A stretch of 64,000 bases of DNA, taken from contig JBBEBQ010000005.1 in the NCBI GenBank assembly GCA_040882285.1, positions 427,681 to 491,680 of the forward strand, read 5' to 3'. The stretch comes from Gemmatimonadaceae bacterium (GTDB lineage: Bacteria; Gemmatimonadota; Gemmatimonadetes; Gemmatimonadales; Gemmatimonadaceae). Both the position numbers and the translations under genes were made by a program. The notes beneath the pieces are model-generated. The model saw only the letters and a program-made list of their open reading frames with translations, made no database searches and was not told where the DNA came from. Below, one piece after another: positions 44,342 through 52,674 of the stretch. Within the stretch, counting starts at the first letter, position 1; every line of letters starts with the position of its first letter.

Positions 44342-44710
44342 CTACGTCGCCAGCTGCTCGCCCCCCGTGGATGGCCGGCGGAGGATCCGCCGGACCGCGA
44401 GCAGACCCATGATCCAACCTACCGGGTAGGGCAGAATCAGAAGGCCCCACCAGTTGGAGCGTCCCGAGTTTCCGCCGAATCCTCCGACGGAGCTCAACGC
44501 CCACAGGGCGCCGACGCCGAACACCACCAGCGCGAAAGCCCAGTAGAGGAGCTTCTCTTGCCGGCCGTGTCCCAGCCAGGCACCGAACGTGACCAGGGCA
44601 ATCCCGGCCAGAATCACGAGCGATCCCTCCATCAGGTCGAGAATTCCGGCCAGCATAGCGACCAGACCGACGATCACGAGTATTCGCGGCCAACGCGCAC
44701 TTCGGTTCAT
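44342..44710 (-). CDS. Small membrane protein of unknown function
   Basis: The 122-residue protein has hydrophobic segments at roughly residues 8-24, 27-43, 52-72 and 87-104, with RRILRRP near the end. Nothing in it identifies a family. ATG 44710 follows GGAGGCTCC-like sequence on the minus strand and begins just before the first membrane helix. It lies between the convergent nuclease gene and an upstream lipoprotein gene. Confidence 0.6.
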   Translation of the reverse strand: MNRSARWPRILVIVGLVAMLAGILDLMEGSLVILAGIALVTFGAWLGHGRQEKLLYWAFALVVFGVGALWALSSVGGFGGNSGRSNWWGLLILPYPVGWIMGLLAVRRILRRPSTGGEQLAT

Positions 44711-44746
44711 TGGAGCCTCCGCGGATAGCACTTGTGTAACTAGTGG

Positions 44747-45316
44747 TTACCTGCCTTGTCGTCGCGAACGGATGAGGTCGCCCACCAGCACCGCCGCCGG
44801 ATAGAGGACTTCTTCCTCCGTCTGCGCGTGCAGCGCGAGCTCCTCGGCGAACTGCTCGTATCTCGCCACGTCGGCGGACTGGGCCGCGGCGCGCAGGGCG
44901 CCGACAGCCGCGCGAATGCGCACGTGCTCCTGCAGCATCCCGGGGAGCTCGGCCTTCAGCGAATCGGACATCGCCAGCGCCTGAGACTGAACCGCGTCCG
45001 AGATGGATGCTCCCGCGGCGAGCGACGAGAGGAGTCCGAGTGGCGGCAATGCGATCTGCTCCTCGCGCACGAAGTGCGGATCCAGCACGGCGGCTAGCGC
45101 CCTGGCAGCCTCGCCGACGGCGCCCTCGGCACGCGTCCCCTCCACCAACGTTGAATGAATCTCCTCGTGCTCGGCGCGAAGCGATTGCGGGATCTCGATC
45201 GCCGTGAGGTCAGCGGGTTCCGTGGCGTTCAGCTCGGCGGCCGGGCGGTCGCTACAGGCCAGGCCCGCGACGAAGAAAACCGAGAGTGCCGAAAGGGAAA
45301 GGAATGCGTGTCGCAT
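44747..45316 (-). CDS. Lipoprotein with hemerythrin-like (HHE) domain
   Basis: The 189-residue protein has a lipoprotein signal (SVFFVAGLACSD, Cys about residue 22). The mature part is helical with spaced histidine/glutamate motifs: RAEHEEIHSTL, DPHFVREEQIALPP, LQEHVRIRAAV and LHAQTEEEVLYPAA, matching the HHE di-iron pattern. It may bind O2, NO or iron at the periplasmic side; the exact ligand is inferred. Longer in-frame starts lack a signal peptide and were rejected. Confidence 0.75.
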   Translation of the reverse strand: MRHAFLSLSALSVFFVAGLACSDRPAAELNATEPADLTAIEIPQSLRAEHEEIHSTLVEGTRAEGAVGEAARALAAVLDPHFVREEQIALPPLGLLSSLAAGASISDAVQSQALAMSDSLKAELPGMLQEHVRIRAAVGALRAAAQSADVARYEQFAEELALHAQTEEEVLYPAAVLVGDLIRSRRQGR

Positions 45317-45521
45317 CGACCAGTCTCCGGCGTGGCGGCGCGGGTCCGGGATGCAGACCAAATCGCCCAGGCTCGCCGGCCGGCTTGCCGCGTGAATTTT
45401 CGTGCGCCGGAAGCGTATCCGGCAAGCTCGGAAGCGAAACGGGCCGCGCAATCGGGAAACTCCAGTTGAAGGCGTGCGGGTTTTCCTCACCACGCACTGC
45501 CTCCCCGGCTGGAATTGCTGC

Positions 45522-45854
45522 CTACGTCAGCGGGCCGAGCCGGCGCTCGCGGAAATAGAGGAAGAGCGGGAGCGTACCGCCGAGCCCGAACAGCAGAGTC
45601 AACACCCAGAAGATCCAGACGTTGCCGACGCGCACGCGGCGCGCCTCGCGGGTGATCCAGATGAGCGCGACGAGCACGACAACCATGAGGTCGAGAGTGA
45701 ACGCCGTGCTCGTGAGATTTCCAAATAATCCGTCGATCGTCAGCTGTGGCTTCGTCCAGAACAGGATGTTGCCGGTTCGCGCGGACTCCATGAGCATCGG
45801 AACGCCTGTGAGCAGGTAGCCGAGCAGGGCAAGCGCGAGATACACATGCTGCAT
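45522..45854 (-). CDS. DUF2834-like small membrane protein
   Basis: The 110-residue protein has three hydrophobic segments (about residues 2-20, 48-68 and 76-96) and the pattern of the DUF2834 family (FGNLTSTAFTLDLMVV, GLGGTLPLFLYFRER). Function unknown. ATG 45854 starts at the first helix; upstream in-frame codons add a non-hydrophobic extension and seem less likely. Confidence 0.65.
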   Translation of the reverse strand: MQHVYLALALLGYLLTGVPMLMESARTGNILFWTKPQLTIDGLFGNLTSTAFTLDLMVVVLVALIWITREARRVRVGNVWIFWVLTLLFGLGGTLPLFLYFRERRLGPLT

Positions 45855-45933
45855 CGTTCGGCTACTCGATGGCGCCATCATCCATCCCTCCGGAACGGGA
45901 ACCGCCCCAGCCCGGAGCAAGCGAAATGCACGG

Positions 45934-46407
45934 CTAGGTCGCCGGCAGATCGGTCGAGATGCCCCGCGCTATCTTCCACGTCCCATCAGCCTGTTTCCGC
46001 CAGACGAGCAGGAAGCGGCCGCTTATCGTCTGCGCGGCGCCTCCCTGCGTCGGCTGTAAAGTCTCCGAAAAAGTGCCGGTCTGGAAAGCGAGGTCCCCGT
46101 CTACGATGGTCTCGTCGACCTCGGCCGTGACTTCGGTGACCCGCATCTTCGCGAATGTGTCTCGCACGTGCGAATCGAAAGCCGCGTGCCCGCGGATCGT
46201 CGCCGCTCCAAGGGCGATGTACACCGCATCCTCGCTCCAGAACCCGGAAATTGCGGCTGCATCGCTGCTACGAAGGGCTGACACGTAGCCGTCCATGGCA
46301 GCGGCAACGGCTGTGCTGTCGGCAGCGTGGTCGCGAGTGGTCGACGACTCACGCGCACAGGCCGCAAGAAGGATCGCGAGACCGATGAAGAGCCTTTTGG
46401 CATGCAT
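45934..46407 (-). CDS. SnoaL/DUF4440-like (NTF2-fold) lipoprotein
   Basis: The 157-residue protein has a lipoprotein signal, LAILLAACARE, with Cys about residue 17. The mature part is an NTF2-like domain: MDGYVSALRSSDAAAISGFW, SEDAVYIALG, GRFLLVWRKQADGTWKIARG. Such proteins bind small molecules or act as isomerase-like enzymes; no catalytic assignment is possible. Preceded on the same strand by a 118-bp gap without features. Confidence 0.75.
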   Translation of the reverse strand: MHAKRLFIGLAILLAACARESSTTRDHAADSTAVAAAMDGYVSALRSSDAAAISGFWSEDAVYIALGAATIRGHAAFDSHVRDTFAKMRVTEVTAEVDETIVDGDLAFQTGTFSETLQPTQGGAAQTISGRFLLVWRKQADGTWKIARGISTDLPAT

Positions 46408-46525
46408 GGGACTGCTCCAGCGTTAAGGTCTGAACCTTGGAGTCATGACTGAGTCTGTCCGTCTTCCGATGGATATACTGCGAAGAACGACTAGAGGCTG
46501 CAACGGTTCCTCTGCTGGAGGTTCT

Positions 46526-47164
46526 TCAGGGTCCTTTTGCGTCCGGCGTCGCCCTGGCCCCGCCACCCCATCGGCTGCCGAGCTGGTGCGGGATCTCGAG
46601 CTGGTCGAGCACGCGCGCCACCACGAAGTCCACGAGATCGCTGACTTCGCGCGGACGATTGTAGAAGCCGGGCGCTGCCGGCAAGACGACGGCCCCCGCG
46701 CGCGCTACCCGCAGCATGTTGCCGAGGTGGATGGTGCTCAGCGGCGTCTCGCGCGTAACGAGCACCAGCTTCCGCCGCTCTTTCAATGTCACATCCGCCG
46801 CCCGCTCGATCAGCGAGCGGGACGATCCCATCGCAACCGCTGACAGCGTCCCCATCGAGCACGGGCAGATCACCATCCCGCGGCTGAGCGCCGAGCCGGA
46901 CGCCGGCGCGGCGCCCCGGTCGTCGTCGTCGAACACGGTGACCGACGCATCCCACGCAGCCGCGTCTCCGCCGGCCGCCGCGCGCAGCGCCGGAAGATCG
47001 GCGATCGAAGATTCAGTATCGAGCAGCCGCCAGCCGTGCCCCGAGACGATCAGCGATATCCGCGTGCGCGAGGCGACGAACTGCTCGAGCAGCCGCACCG
47101 CGTACGGCGCGCCCGAGGCGCCCGTTATCGCGAAGATCAGCGGCGCGTCGGCGGATTGGCTCAC
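46526..47164 (-). CDS. ubiX: Flavin prenyltransferase UbiX
   Basis: The 212-residue enzyme makes prenylated FMN for UbiD-type decarboxylases. Blocks include FAITGASGAPYAVRLLEQ, VICPCSMGTLSAVAMGSS, ERRKLVLVTRETPLS and LPAAPGFYNRPREV. GTG 47164 overlaps the ubiA stop (GTGA). The C-terminus is about 20 residues longer than typical, Gly/Arg-rich. Last gene of the quinone block. Confidence 0.93.
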   Translation of the reverse strand: MSQSADAPLIFAITGASGAPYAVRLLEQFVASRTRISLIVSGHGWRLLDTESSIADLPALRAAAGGDAAAWDASVTVFDDDDRGAAPASGSALSRGMVICPCSMGTLSAVAMGSSRSLIERAADVTLKERRKLVLVTRETPLSTIHLGNMLRVARAGAVVLPAAPGFYNRPREVSDLVDFVVARVLDQLEIPHQLGSRWGGGARATPDAKGP

Positions 47165-48060
47165 GCCAGCATCCGCTCGAGCAGCACGAACCCGAAGAAC
47201 GCGATGCTGATCACCCCGTTCATCGTGAAGAACGCGGCGTCGAGCTTGGAGAGATCGCCGGGTCGCACGAGCGAATGCTCGTAGCCGAGGAGGAACGCGA
47301 CGACTCCGACGCCGACCCAGTACGGGCTCCCCGCGCCCGCCGCGAATCCCGCGGCGATCAGCCAGATCACGGCCAGAGCGTGCAGCGCTCGCGCCAGCGT
47401 CAGCGCGCGCGACTCGCCCACCGCCGCGGGAATCGAGTACAGCCGCTGCGACCTGTCGAACTCCACGTCCTGCAGCGAGTACAGGATGTCGAACCCCGCT
47501 ACCCACGCCGCCACCGCCGCCGCGAGCGCGACCAGCAGCCACCACGGCGTGCTCCACGCCCCCGTCACCGCGAGATACCCGCCCACCGGGGCGATCGCGA
47601 GCCCTATCCCGAGCACGACGTGCGACAGGCGCGTGAACCGCTTGGTGTAGCTGTACAGAAGAACCCAACCCAGCGCGAGCGGCGCGAGCACGAAGCAGAG
47701 CGGGTTGATTCGATACGACGCGTACAGGAACAGCGCCGACGCGACGAACACAGCCGCGCCCGCCGCCGTCACGCTCAGCTCGCCAGCCGGGATCTCGCGC
47801 GTCGCCGTGCGCGGATTCGCCGCGTCCAGCTCGCGGTCAACTATTCTGTTGAATCCCATCGCCGCGAACCGCGCCGCGGTGAACGCGAGCACGATCCAGC
47901 CGAACAGCGCCGGCGTCACCGGCGCCACGTAGCTCGCGAGCGTCGCGCCCACCAGCGCGAACGGCAGCGCGAACACCGTGTGTGGCAGCTTCACGAAGTT
48001 CACGTATCGCACGAGCAGCGACCGGCCGCCGAACGTCTGCCCCTCCCGCACCGCCGTCAT
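47161..48060 (-). CDS. ubiA: UbiA-family prenyltransferase (4-hydroxybenzoate/futalosine-type)
   Basis: The 299-residue, multi-spanning membrane protein has both Asp-rich motifs of the family, MGFNRIVDRELDAANPRTA and YSLQDVEFDRSQ. It attaches a polyprenyl chain to an aromatic acid. With ubiD, ubiX and menG/ubiE side by side and no other ubiquinone genes, it could be the MqnP-type prenyltransferase of the futalosine menaquinone pathway. Starts at ATG 48060, overlapping the ubiD stop. Confidence 0.9.
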   Translation of the reverse strand: MTAVREGQTFGGRSLLVRYVNFVKLPHTVFALPFALVGATLASYVAPVTPALFGWIVLAFTAARFAAMGFNRIVDRELDAANPRTATREIPAGELSVTAAGAAVFVASALFLYASYRINPLCFVLAPLALGWVLLYSYTKRFTRLSHVVLGIGLAIAPVGGYLAVTGAWSTPWWLLVALAAAVAAWVAGFDILYSLQDVEFDRSQRLYSIPAAVGESRALTLARALHALAVIWLIAAGFAAGAGSPYWVGVGVVAFLLGYEHSLVRPGDLSKLDAAFFTMNGVISIAFFGFVLLERMLA

Positions 48061-49535
48061 CCGCGAATTCCCAGCCGCGGCCACATGGCGTCCACTCGCG
48101 CCTTGGTCGCGTCGTCCATCTCGATCAGCGCCGGCCAGTTGCGCGTGAAGCCCTCCTCCGGCCACTTCCGCGTGGCATCGATCCCCATCTTGGAGCCGTA
48201 GGTGAACGCGCGCGACGAATGGTCCAGCACGTCGATCGGTCCCATCGTGAACCGCGTGTCCCTCTCCGGATCGATGTTGTTCAGCGCGATCCACCACGCC
48301 TCCTTGGGATCGCGCACGTTCACTTCCTTGTCCACGACGATGATCACCTTGGCGAGCGCCATCAGCCCCTGCCCCCACAGCGCGTTCATCACCTTGTGCG
48401 CGTGCCCCGGGAACTGCTTGTCTATCGAGACGAACACGAGGTTGTGAAAGATCCCCTCGGCCGGCATGTGATAATCCACGACCTCCGGCAGCGTCAGCCG
48501 CAGCAAGGGCAAGAAAATTCTCTCCGTCGCATGGCCCAGGTAAAAGTCCTCCATCGGCGGGCGGCCCACGATCGTCGTCGCGTACACCGGCGATTGCCGC
48601 ATCGTGATCGCGGTCACGTGCACCAGTGGATACAGATCGGCCTCGGAATAAAATCCGGTGTGATCGCCGAACGGACCCTCGGTCACCAGCGGCTCGGCGG
48701 GATCTATGTATCCCTCGATGACGAACTCGGCGTCCGCCGGCACTTCCAGATCACACGTGACCGCCTTCGCCAGATGCACCGGCGACGCCCGCAGGAAGCC
48801 GGCAAACAGAAACTCGTCCACCGTCGGCGGCAGCGGCGCCGACGCCGAGTACACCGACGCGGGGTCGCCCCCCACGGCGACCACGACGTGCATCCGCTCG
48901 CCGCGCTCGGCCATCTCCCGCCAGTGCGCGGCGCCGACCTTGTGCCGCTGCCAGTGCATCGCGAGCGTGTTCCTGCTCAGCTTCTGCACGCGATACATCC
49001 CGACGTTGCGGATCCCGCGCTTCGGATCGCGCGAGATCACCATCGGCAGCGTGATGTACGGCCCGCCGTCCTCTGGCCAGCAGGTGATGATCGGCAGGAT
49101 GTCGAGGTTCACGTCGTCGCCCTGCAGAACCACGTCCTGACACGACGGCTTTCCGCCCTTCAGCCGCGGAGGAAACTTGCCGACCTCCAGCAGCCGCGGC
49201 AGCAGCGCCAGCTTCGCGAGCAGTCCCTCGGGCACCTTCATCTCCAGCAGCTCCGATATCCGCGCGCCGATCTCGTCCAGGCTCTCCACGCCGAGCGCGA
49301 GCTGCATCCGCCGCATGGAGCCGAACAGATTGATCGCGACCGGATACTCCGACACGGCGCCGTTGTCGAGCAGCACGTTCTCGAACAGCAGGGCCGGTCC
49401 GCCCCCCGGCATTTTCATCGCGCGGTCCGCGATCTCGCACAGCTCGAGCTTCGCCCTGACCGGCTCGCGCACGCGCACCAGCTCGCCCGCGGACTCGACC
49501 GCGTCTATGAACTCGCCCAGCGTGTCGAGCGCCAT
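48057..49535 (-). CDS. ubiD: UbiD-family prenyl-FMN-dependent decarboxylase
   Basis: The 492-residue enzyme decarboxylates the prenylated aromatic acid. Family blocks are ENVLLDNGAVSEYPVAINLFG, ITCWPEDGGPYITLPMVISRD, EPLVTEGPFGDHTGFYS (catalytic E-E-D region) and TMGPIDVLDHSSRAFTYGSKMGIDATRK. Full-length relative to E. coli UbiD. It needs the prenyl-FMN from the adjacent ubiX product. Confidence 0.93.
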   Translation of the reverse strand: MALDTLGEFIDAVESAGELVRVREPVRAKLELCEIADRAMKMPGGGPALLFENVLLDNGAVSEYPVAINLFGSMRRMQLALGVESLDEIGARISELLEMKVPEGLLAKLALLPRLLEVGKFPPRLKGGKPSCQDVVLQGDDVNLDILPIITCWPEDGGPYITLPMVISRDPKRGIRNVGMYRVQKLSRNTLAMHWQRHKVGAAHWREMAERGERMHVVVAVGGDPASVYSASAPLPPTVDEFLFAGFLRASPVHLAKAVTCDLEVPADAEFVIEGYIDPAEPLVTEGPFGDHTGFYSEADLYPLVHVTAITMRQSPVYATTIVGRPPMEDFYLGHATERIFLPLLRLTLPEVVDYHMPAEGIFHNLVFVSIDKQFPGHAHKVMNALWGQGLMALAKVIIVVDKEVNVRDPKEAWWIALNNIDPERDTRFTMGPIDVLDHSSRAFTYGSKMGIDATRKWPEEGFTRNWPALIEMDDATKARVDAMWPRLGIRG

Positions 49536-49536
49536 G

Positions 49537-50358
49537 CTAGAAGCTCCCTGCGTTTGAGCCGGTCATTCGAATCACCTCGGGCGCGGATTTGGCGACGGGC
49601 TTGAGTCCCACGTGGATCGCCACGATACCAAACGTGAGGCTCGTCCAGCTCGTGTCCACGAAGCCGCGCGCGCGCATCCGCCGCGCCAGCTCGGCCTCCT
49701 CGGGAAACGCGTCCACCGACTTCGGAAGATAGCTGTACGCCGTAGGGTGTCCGCTGAGCGCGCCGCCGATCTTCGGCAGAACGTGATGGAAATAGAAGCG
49801 GTACAGCCCGGCGAACACCGGCGCGCGCGGCGTGGAGAACTCCAGTATCACGAACCGGCCGCCCGGCAGCAGCACGCGGTGCGCTTCGGCGAGGCAGTCG
49901 TCCAGCCCGGCGACGTTGCGGATTCCGAACGCGACGATCGCTCCGGCCACGCTGTCGTCCGCGAGCGGCAGCCGCACGGCGTCGGCCGCGACGGGATGAA
50001 CCGCCGGACCGGCTTTCCGCAGCCCGGCGCGCAGCATCGGCTCCGCGAAATCGGCGCCGACCACGCGGCCGCGAAAGCCGGGCTGCCGCGCGATGTGCGC
50101 CGCGATGTCGAGCGTGCCCGCGCACAGGTCGAGATACACGCCGTCGGGGACGCGCGCGATGTCCAGCGCCCGGATCGCCCGCTTCCGCCAGCCGCGATCC
50201 ACGTTCAGCGCGAGGATGTGGTTGAGCATGTCGTACCGCGGCGCGATGTCGGAGAACATGCGCCGCACGTACTCGCGCTTCTCGCCGTTCCCGTCGCCGG
50301 TCAGCGGTCCGGACGCGCCCTGGCGCGCTGCCGCTCTCTCGGCGTCGGTTGTCTGCAT
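49537..50358 (-). CDS. ubiE: Demethylmenaquinone/ubiquinone methyltransferase
   Basis: The 273-residue SAM-dependent enzyme methylates the quinone ring in the final step. Conserved blocks: RRMFSDIAPRYDMLNHILAL, LDLCAGTLDIAAHIAR (SAM site), AFGIRNVAGLDDCLAEAHRV and PGGRFVILEFSTP. The N-terminus has 25-30 extra residues. Its stop lies 1 bp from the ubiD start. Divergent from the ECF sigma gene across 57 bp. Confidence 0.92.
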   Translation of the reverse strand: MQTTDAERAAARQGASGPLTGDGNGEKREYVRRMFSDIAPRYDMLNHILALNVDRGWRKRAIRALDIARVPDGVYLDLCAGTLDIAAHIARQPGFRGRVVGADFAEPMLRAGLRKAGPAVHPVAADAVRLPLADDSVAGAIVAFGIRNVAGLDDCLAEAHRVLLPGGRFVILEFSTPRAPVFAGLYRFYFHHVLPKIGGALSGHPTAYSYLPKSVDAFPEEAELARRMRARGFVDTSWTSLTFGIVAIHVGLKPVAKSAPEVIRMTGSNAGSF

Positions 50359-50415
50359 GGCGAGGGGAAAGTTGACTGGCCGTGCGGGGGCGTGCAACCT
50401 TCCGCGCAGCTCTAC

Positions 50416-51015
50416 ATGCCCCCACTTCCCGATCTCGCGAACCTGCCTGATGCCGACGTCGTCCTGCTCGCGCAACAGGGCCGGGACGCCGCCTTCCGCG
50501 AGCTGCTGAGACGGTACGAGCGGCCGGTCTTCTCGCTGGTGTTCCGCATGGTCCGCGACCGCGACACCGCCGAGGACCTGGCGCAGGAAAGCTTCATCAA
50601 GGTGCTCAACAACATCGACCGGTACCGGCCGGAGTTCAAATTCTCCAGCTGGCTGTTCAAGATCGCCAACAACGTCGCGATCGATCACCTCCGGAAGCGG
50701 ACGGTGGACACGGTCAGCCTGGAGGGCTCCCGGTACGCCACGACGACCGCGGAAGCCGAATCCACGGCGATCCCCGTGGCCTCGAAGGACCAGTCGGCCC
50801 TGGAGGAGATGGAGTCGAAGGAGCTGGGCGGAGCCATAGAGCAGGCCGTGGCCGCCCTGCGTCCGGAGTACCGGGCCTGCATCCTCCTCAGGCACGTCGA
50901 GGACCGCTCCTATGAGGAGATCGCGGCGACCCTGGATCTGCCGCTCGGTACGGTAAAAACATATATCCATCGAGCGAGACATGAGCTCCGCAAAGCGCTG
51001 GAGGATGTCCGGTGA
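50416..51015 (+). CDS. ECF-type RNA polymerase sigma factor
   Basis: The 199-residue protein has region 2 (FSLVFRMVRDRDTAEDLAQE, SFIKVLNNIDRYRP, FSSWLFKIANNVAIDHLRKR) and region 4 (RPEYRACILLRHVEDRSYEE, LGTVKTYIHRARHELRKAL), giving a two-domain ECF sigma factor. ATG 50416 begins the conserved sequence. The probable anti-sigma gene follows, but a repeat hairpin of about 90 nt separates the two. Confidence 0.92.
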   Translation: MPPLPDLANLPDADVVLLAQQGRDAAFRELLRRYERPVFSLVFRMVRDRDTAEDLAQESFIKVLNNIDRYRPEFKFSSWLFKIANNVAIDHLRKRTVDTVSLEGSRYATTTAEAESTAIPVASKDQSALEEMESKELGGAIEQAVAALRPEYRACILLRHVEDRSYEEIAATLDLPLGTVKTYIHRARHELRKALEDVR

Positions 51016-51027
51016 CTGATCAACGGT

Positions 51028-51120
51028 GCTATTGGCTCTTGGCTGTTGGCTATTGGCACAGCGGAATTAATGGGAACCCGGGGCTTTTGGCTAATAGCCA
51101 AGAGCCAATAGCCAACAGCT
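51028..51120. repeat. Heptad-repeat hairpin, copy 2
   Basis: The left arm (51028-51058) carries TTGGCTN heptads and the right arm (51085-51120) their complements, around a 26-nt spacer. The element sits between the sigma-factor stop and the anti-sigma gene. The arms share long identical runs with the copies at 35705 and 54093, while the spacers differ. Confidence 0.85.
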
Positions 51121-51178
51121 TCGTTTCATCCTTGAAACCACCCCGGCACACCCCCCGTAGGACCAACTGGATATCCCA

Positions 51179-51757
51179 ATGAACAGACACCTTCTACCCG
51201 ATGAATTCGATCTCCTCGTAGACGAGGAAATTGGATTTGGAGTTCCCGAGCTCCAGGCCCACGTCAGGGAATGCGACCAGTGCCGGCTCGAGCTCGAGTC
51301 GGCGCGCACAGTCATGTCCCGGATCGAGAGCCTGTCGCATCTCGCGCCCTCGCCGCTGTTCGCGGAGAAGGTGATGGCCCGGGTGAACGTCTTCGAGCCC
51401 TGGCACGTCGCCGCCGGCAATACGATTCGCGCGCTCGTGCCGCGGTATCGTCCGGTGCGCGTCGCCCTCGCGGCCGCGGCCTTGACGGGCTGCGTTACGC
51501 TGACCACGATGGCGCTGTGGATCGCTTCCCGCTTCGACTCCGCGATACTGCTCGCCGGCATGATATACGACAGCGCCGCCGCGGCCGCGCTGGGCGCGCT
51601 GACGGCGGTCGTCGGTCCGCGCACGGTCGAGACATTGCAGACCGGCGGAGCGCCGATGGTCCTCACGCTCTCGTCGATCGTGGCCGTAGCGGCGATAGCC
51701 AGCATCATCGGCATCAGCCGAGCTTCGCGACTCCTGGCGGCTCAGAGCAGGTCGTGA
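51179..51757 (+). CDS. Anti-sigma factor with zinc-finger-like (ZAS) N-terminus and membrane segments
   Basis: The 192-residue protein has the HxxxCxxC pattern in LQAHVRECDQCRLELES, the hallmark of zinc-containing anti-sigma domains. Three hydrophobic segments follow (about residues 95-115, 118-142 and 160-180), so it is membrane-tethered. By position it should bind the ECF sigma factor encoded upstream and release it on an envelope signal. Confidence 0.85.
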   Translation: MNRHLLPDEFDLLVDEEIGFGVPELQAHVRECDQCRLELESARTVMSRIESLSHLAPSPLFAEKVMARVNVFEPWHVAAGNTIRALVPRYRPVRVALAAAALTGCVTLTTMALWIASRFDSAILLAGMIYDSAAAAALGALTAVVGPRTVETLQTGGAPMVLTLSSIVAVAAIASIIGISRASRLLAAQSRS

Positions 51758-52674
51758 GGGCCCTCGCCCTGGCATGCTCGCTCGCGCTGCTCACGCTCGC
51801 GGGGGGCTTCTCGCGTGTAAGCGCGCAGGACGCGCCGGCCGGACAATCGCCGAGCACCGCCACACAGCCGCCAGCACCGCAGCCGGCTGCGACCCGCGCC
51901 GCCGCGGACTCCGCGTGCGTGGCGCCCGCATTCCCGTTCAAGGGATCGTTCATCTTCGCCGGGCTTCGTGAAGCGATAGCCGACGCGCGCGGCTGGGCCA
52001 GCGCGCCGCCGCTTCCGCCTGGCCAGGCAACCGTGCGCGCACTCAAGCTCACGCTCGCCTGGTCGGCTGTACTCCTGCTGCTGGGACTCGGCGTGCTGGT
52101 GTTCGCGCCGGAGAAGCTGCGGCGCATCACCGACACGCTCGGTGATGATCCCGTGAACGCGCTCGTGACCGGTTTGATCGTCGACCTCGCGACGATTCCC
52201 GCGCTGATCGTCCTGCTCATACTCCTGACCGTCACGTTGATCGGCATCCTGCTGATCCCCTTCGCGATCGTGGCGTTCCTGCTGATGTGGATGGGCATCG
52301 CCGCGCTCGGCTTTTTCGCCGTGGCGCAGGTCAGCGGAATGGCGGTCATGGGACCGAAGCAGCGCTCCATGTCGCAGCGGGGCGCGGCGCTCGGCGGGCT
52401 GATCACGGGACTCCTGCTCTTTCTGGTGCCCTGGCTCGCCGCGGCCGCCATGACGTGGAGCAGCACGCCCGCTCTGATCCTGCGCGCCATCGCGGTAACC
52501 GTCACGGCGGTGGCCGTGACGGCCGGTCTCGGAGCGGTTGTGCGCGCCCACAAGCCGGTCAGAGCCGCGGAATACGTCCCGCCCGCCACGCACACGCGGG
52601 AAGAGCTCGCGTGGCAGACCCCGACTCCGGTCGGCGGGGTTGTCGCGGCCAAGCGCCCGGCGAAAGCCCGCTAG
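51754..52674 (+). CDS. Membrane protein of unknown function with signal peptide
   Basis: The 306-residue protein has a signal peptide (ALACSLALLTLAGGFSRVSA), an Ala/Pro/Gln-rich linker, then about six hydrophobic segments from residue 95 to 265. LVTGLIVDLATIPALIVLLI and LLIPFAIVAFLLMWMG resemble other uncharacterised membrane proteins. GTG 51754 overlaps the anti-sigma stop, so it belongs to the sigma operon and may be its target or part of signal sensing. Function unknown. Confidence 0.7.
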   Translation: MRALALACSLALLTLAGGFSRVSAQDAPAGQSPSTATQPPAPQPAATRAAADSACVAPAFPFKGSFIFAGLREAIADARGWASAPPLPPGQATVRALKLTLAWSAVLLLLGLGVLVFAPEKLRRITDTLGDDPVNALVTGLIVDLATIPALIVLLILLTVTLIGILLIPFAIVAFLLMWMGIAALGFFAVAQVSGMAVMGPKQRSMSQRGAALGGLITGLLLFLVPWLAAAAMTWSSTPALILRAIAVTVTAVAVTAGLGAVVRAHKPVRAAEYVPPATHTREELAWQTPTPVGGVVAAKRPAKAR

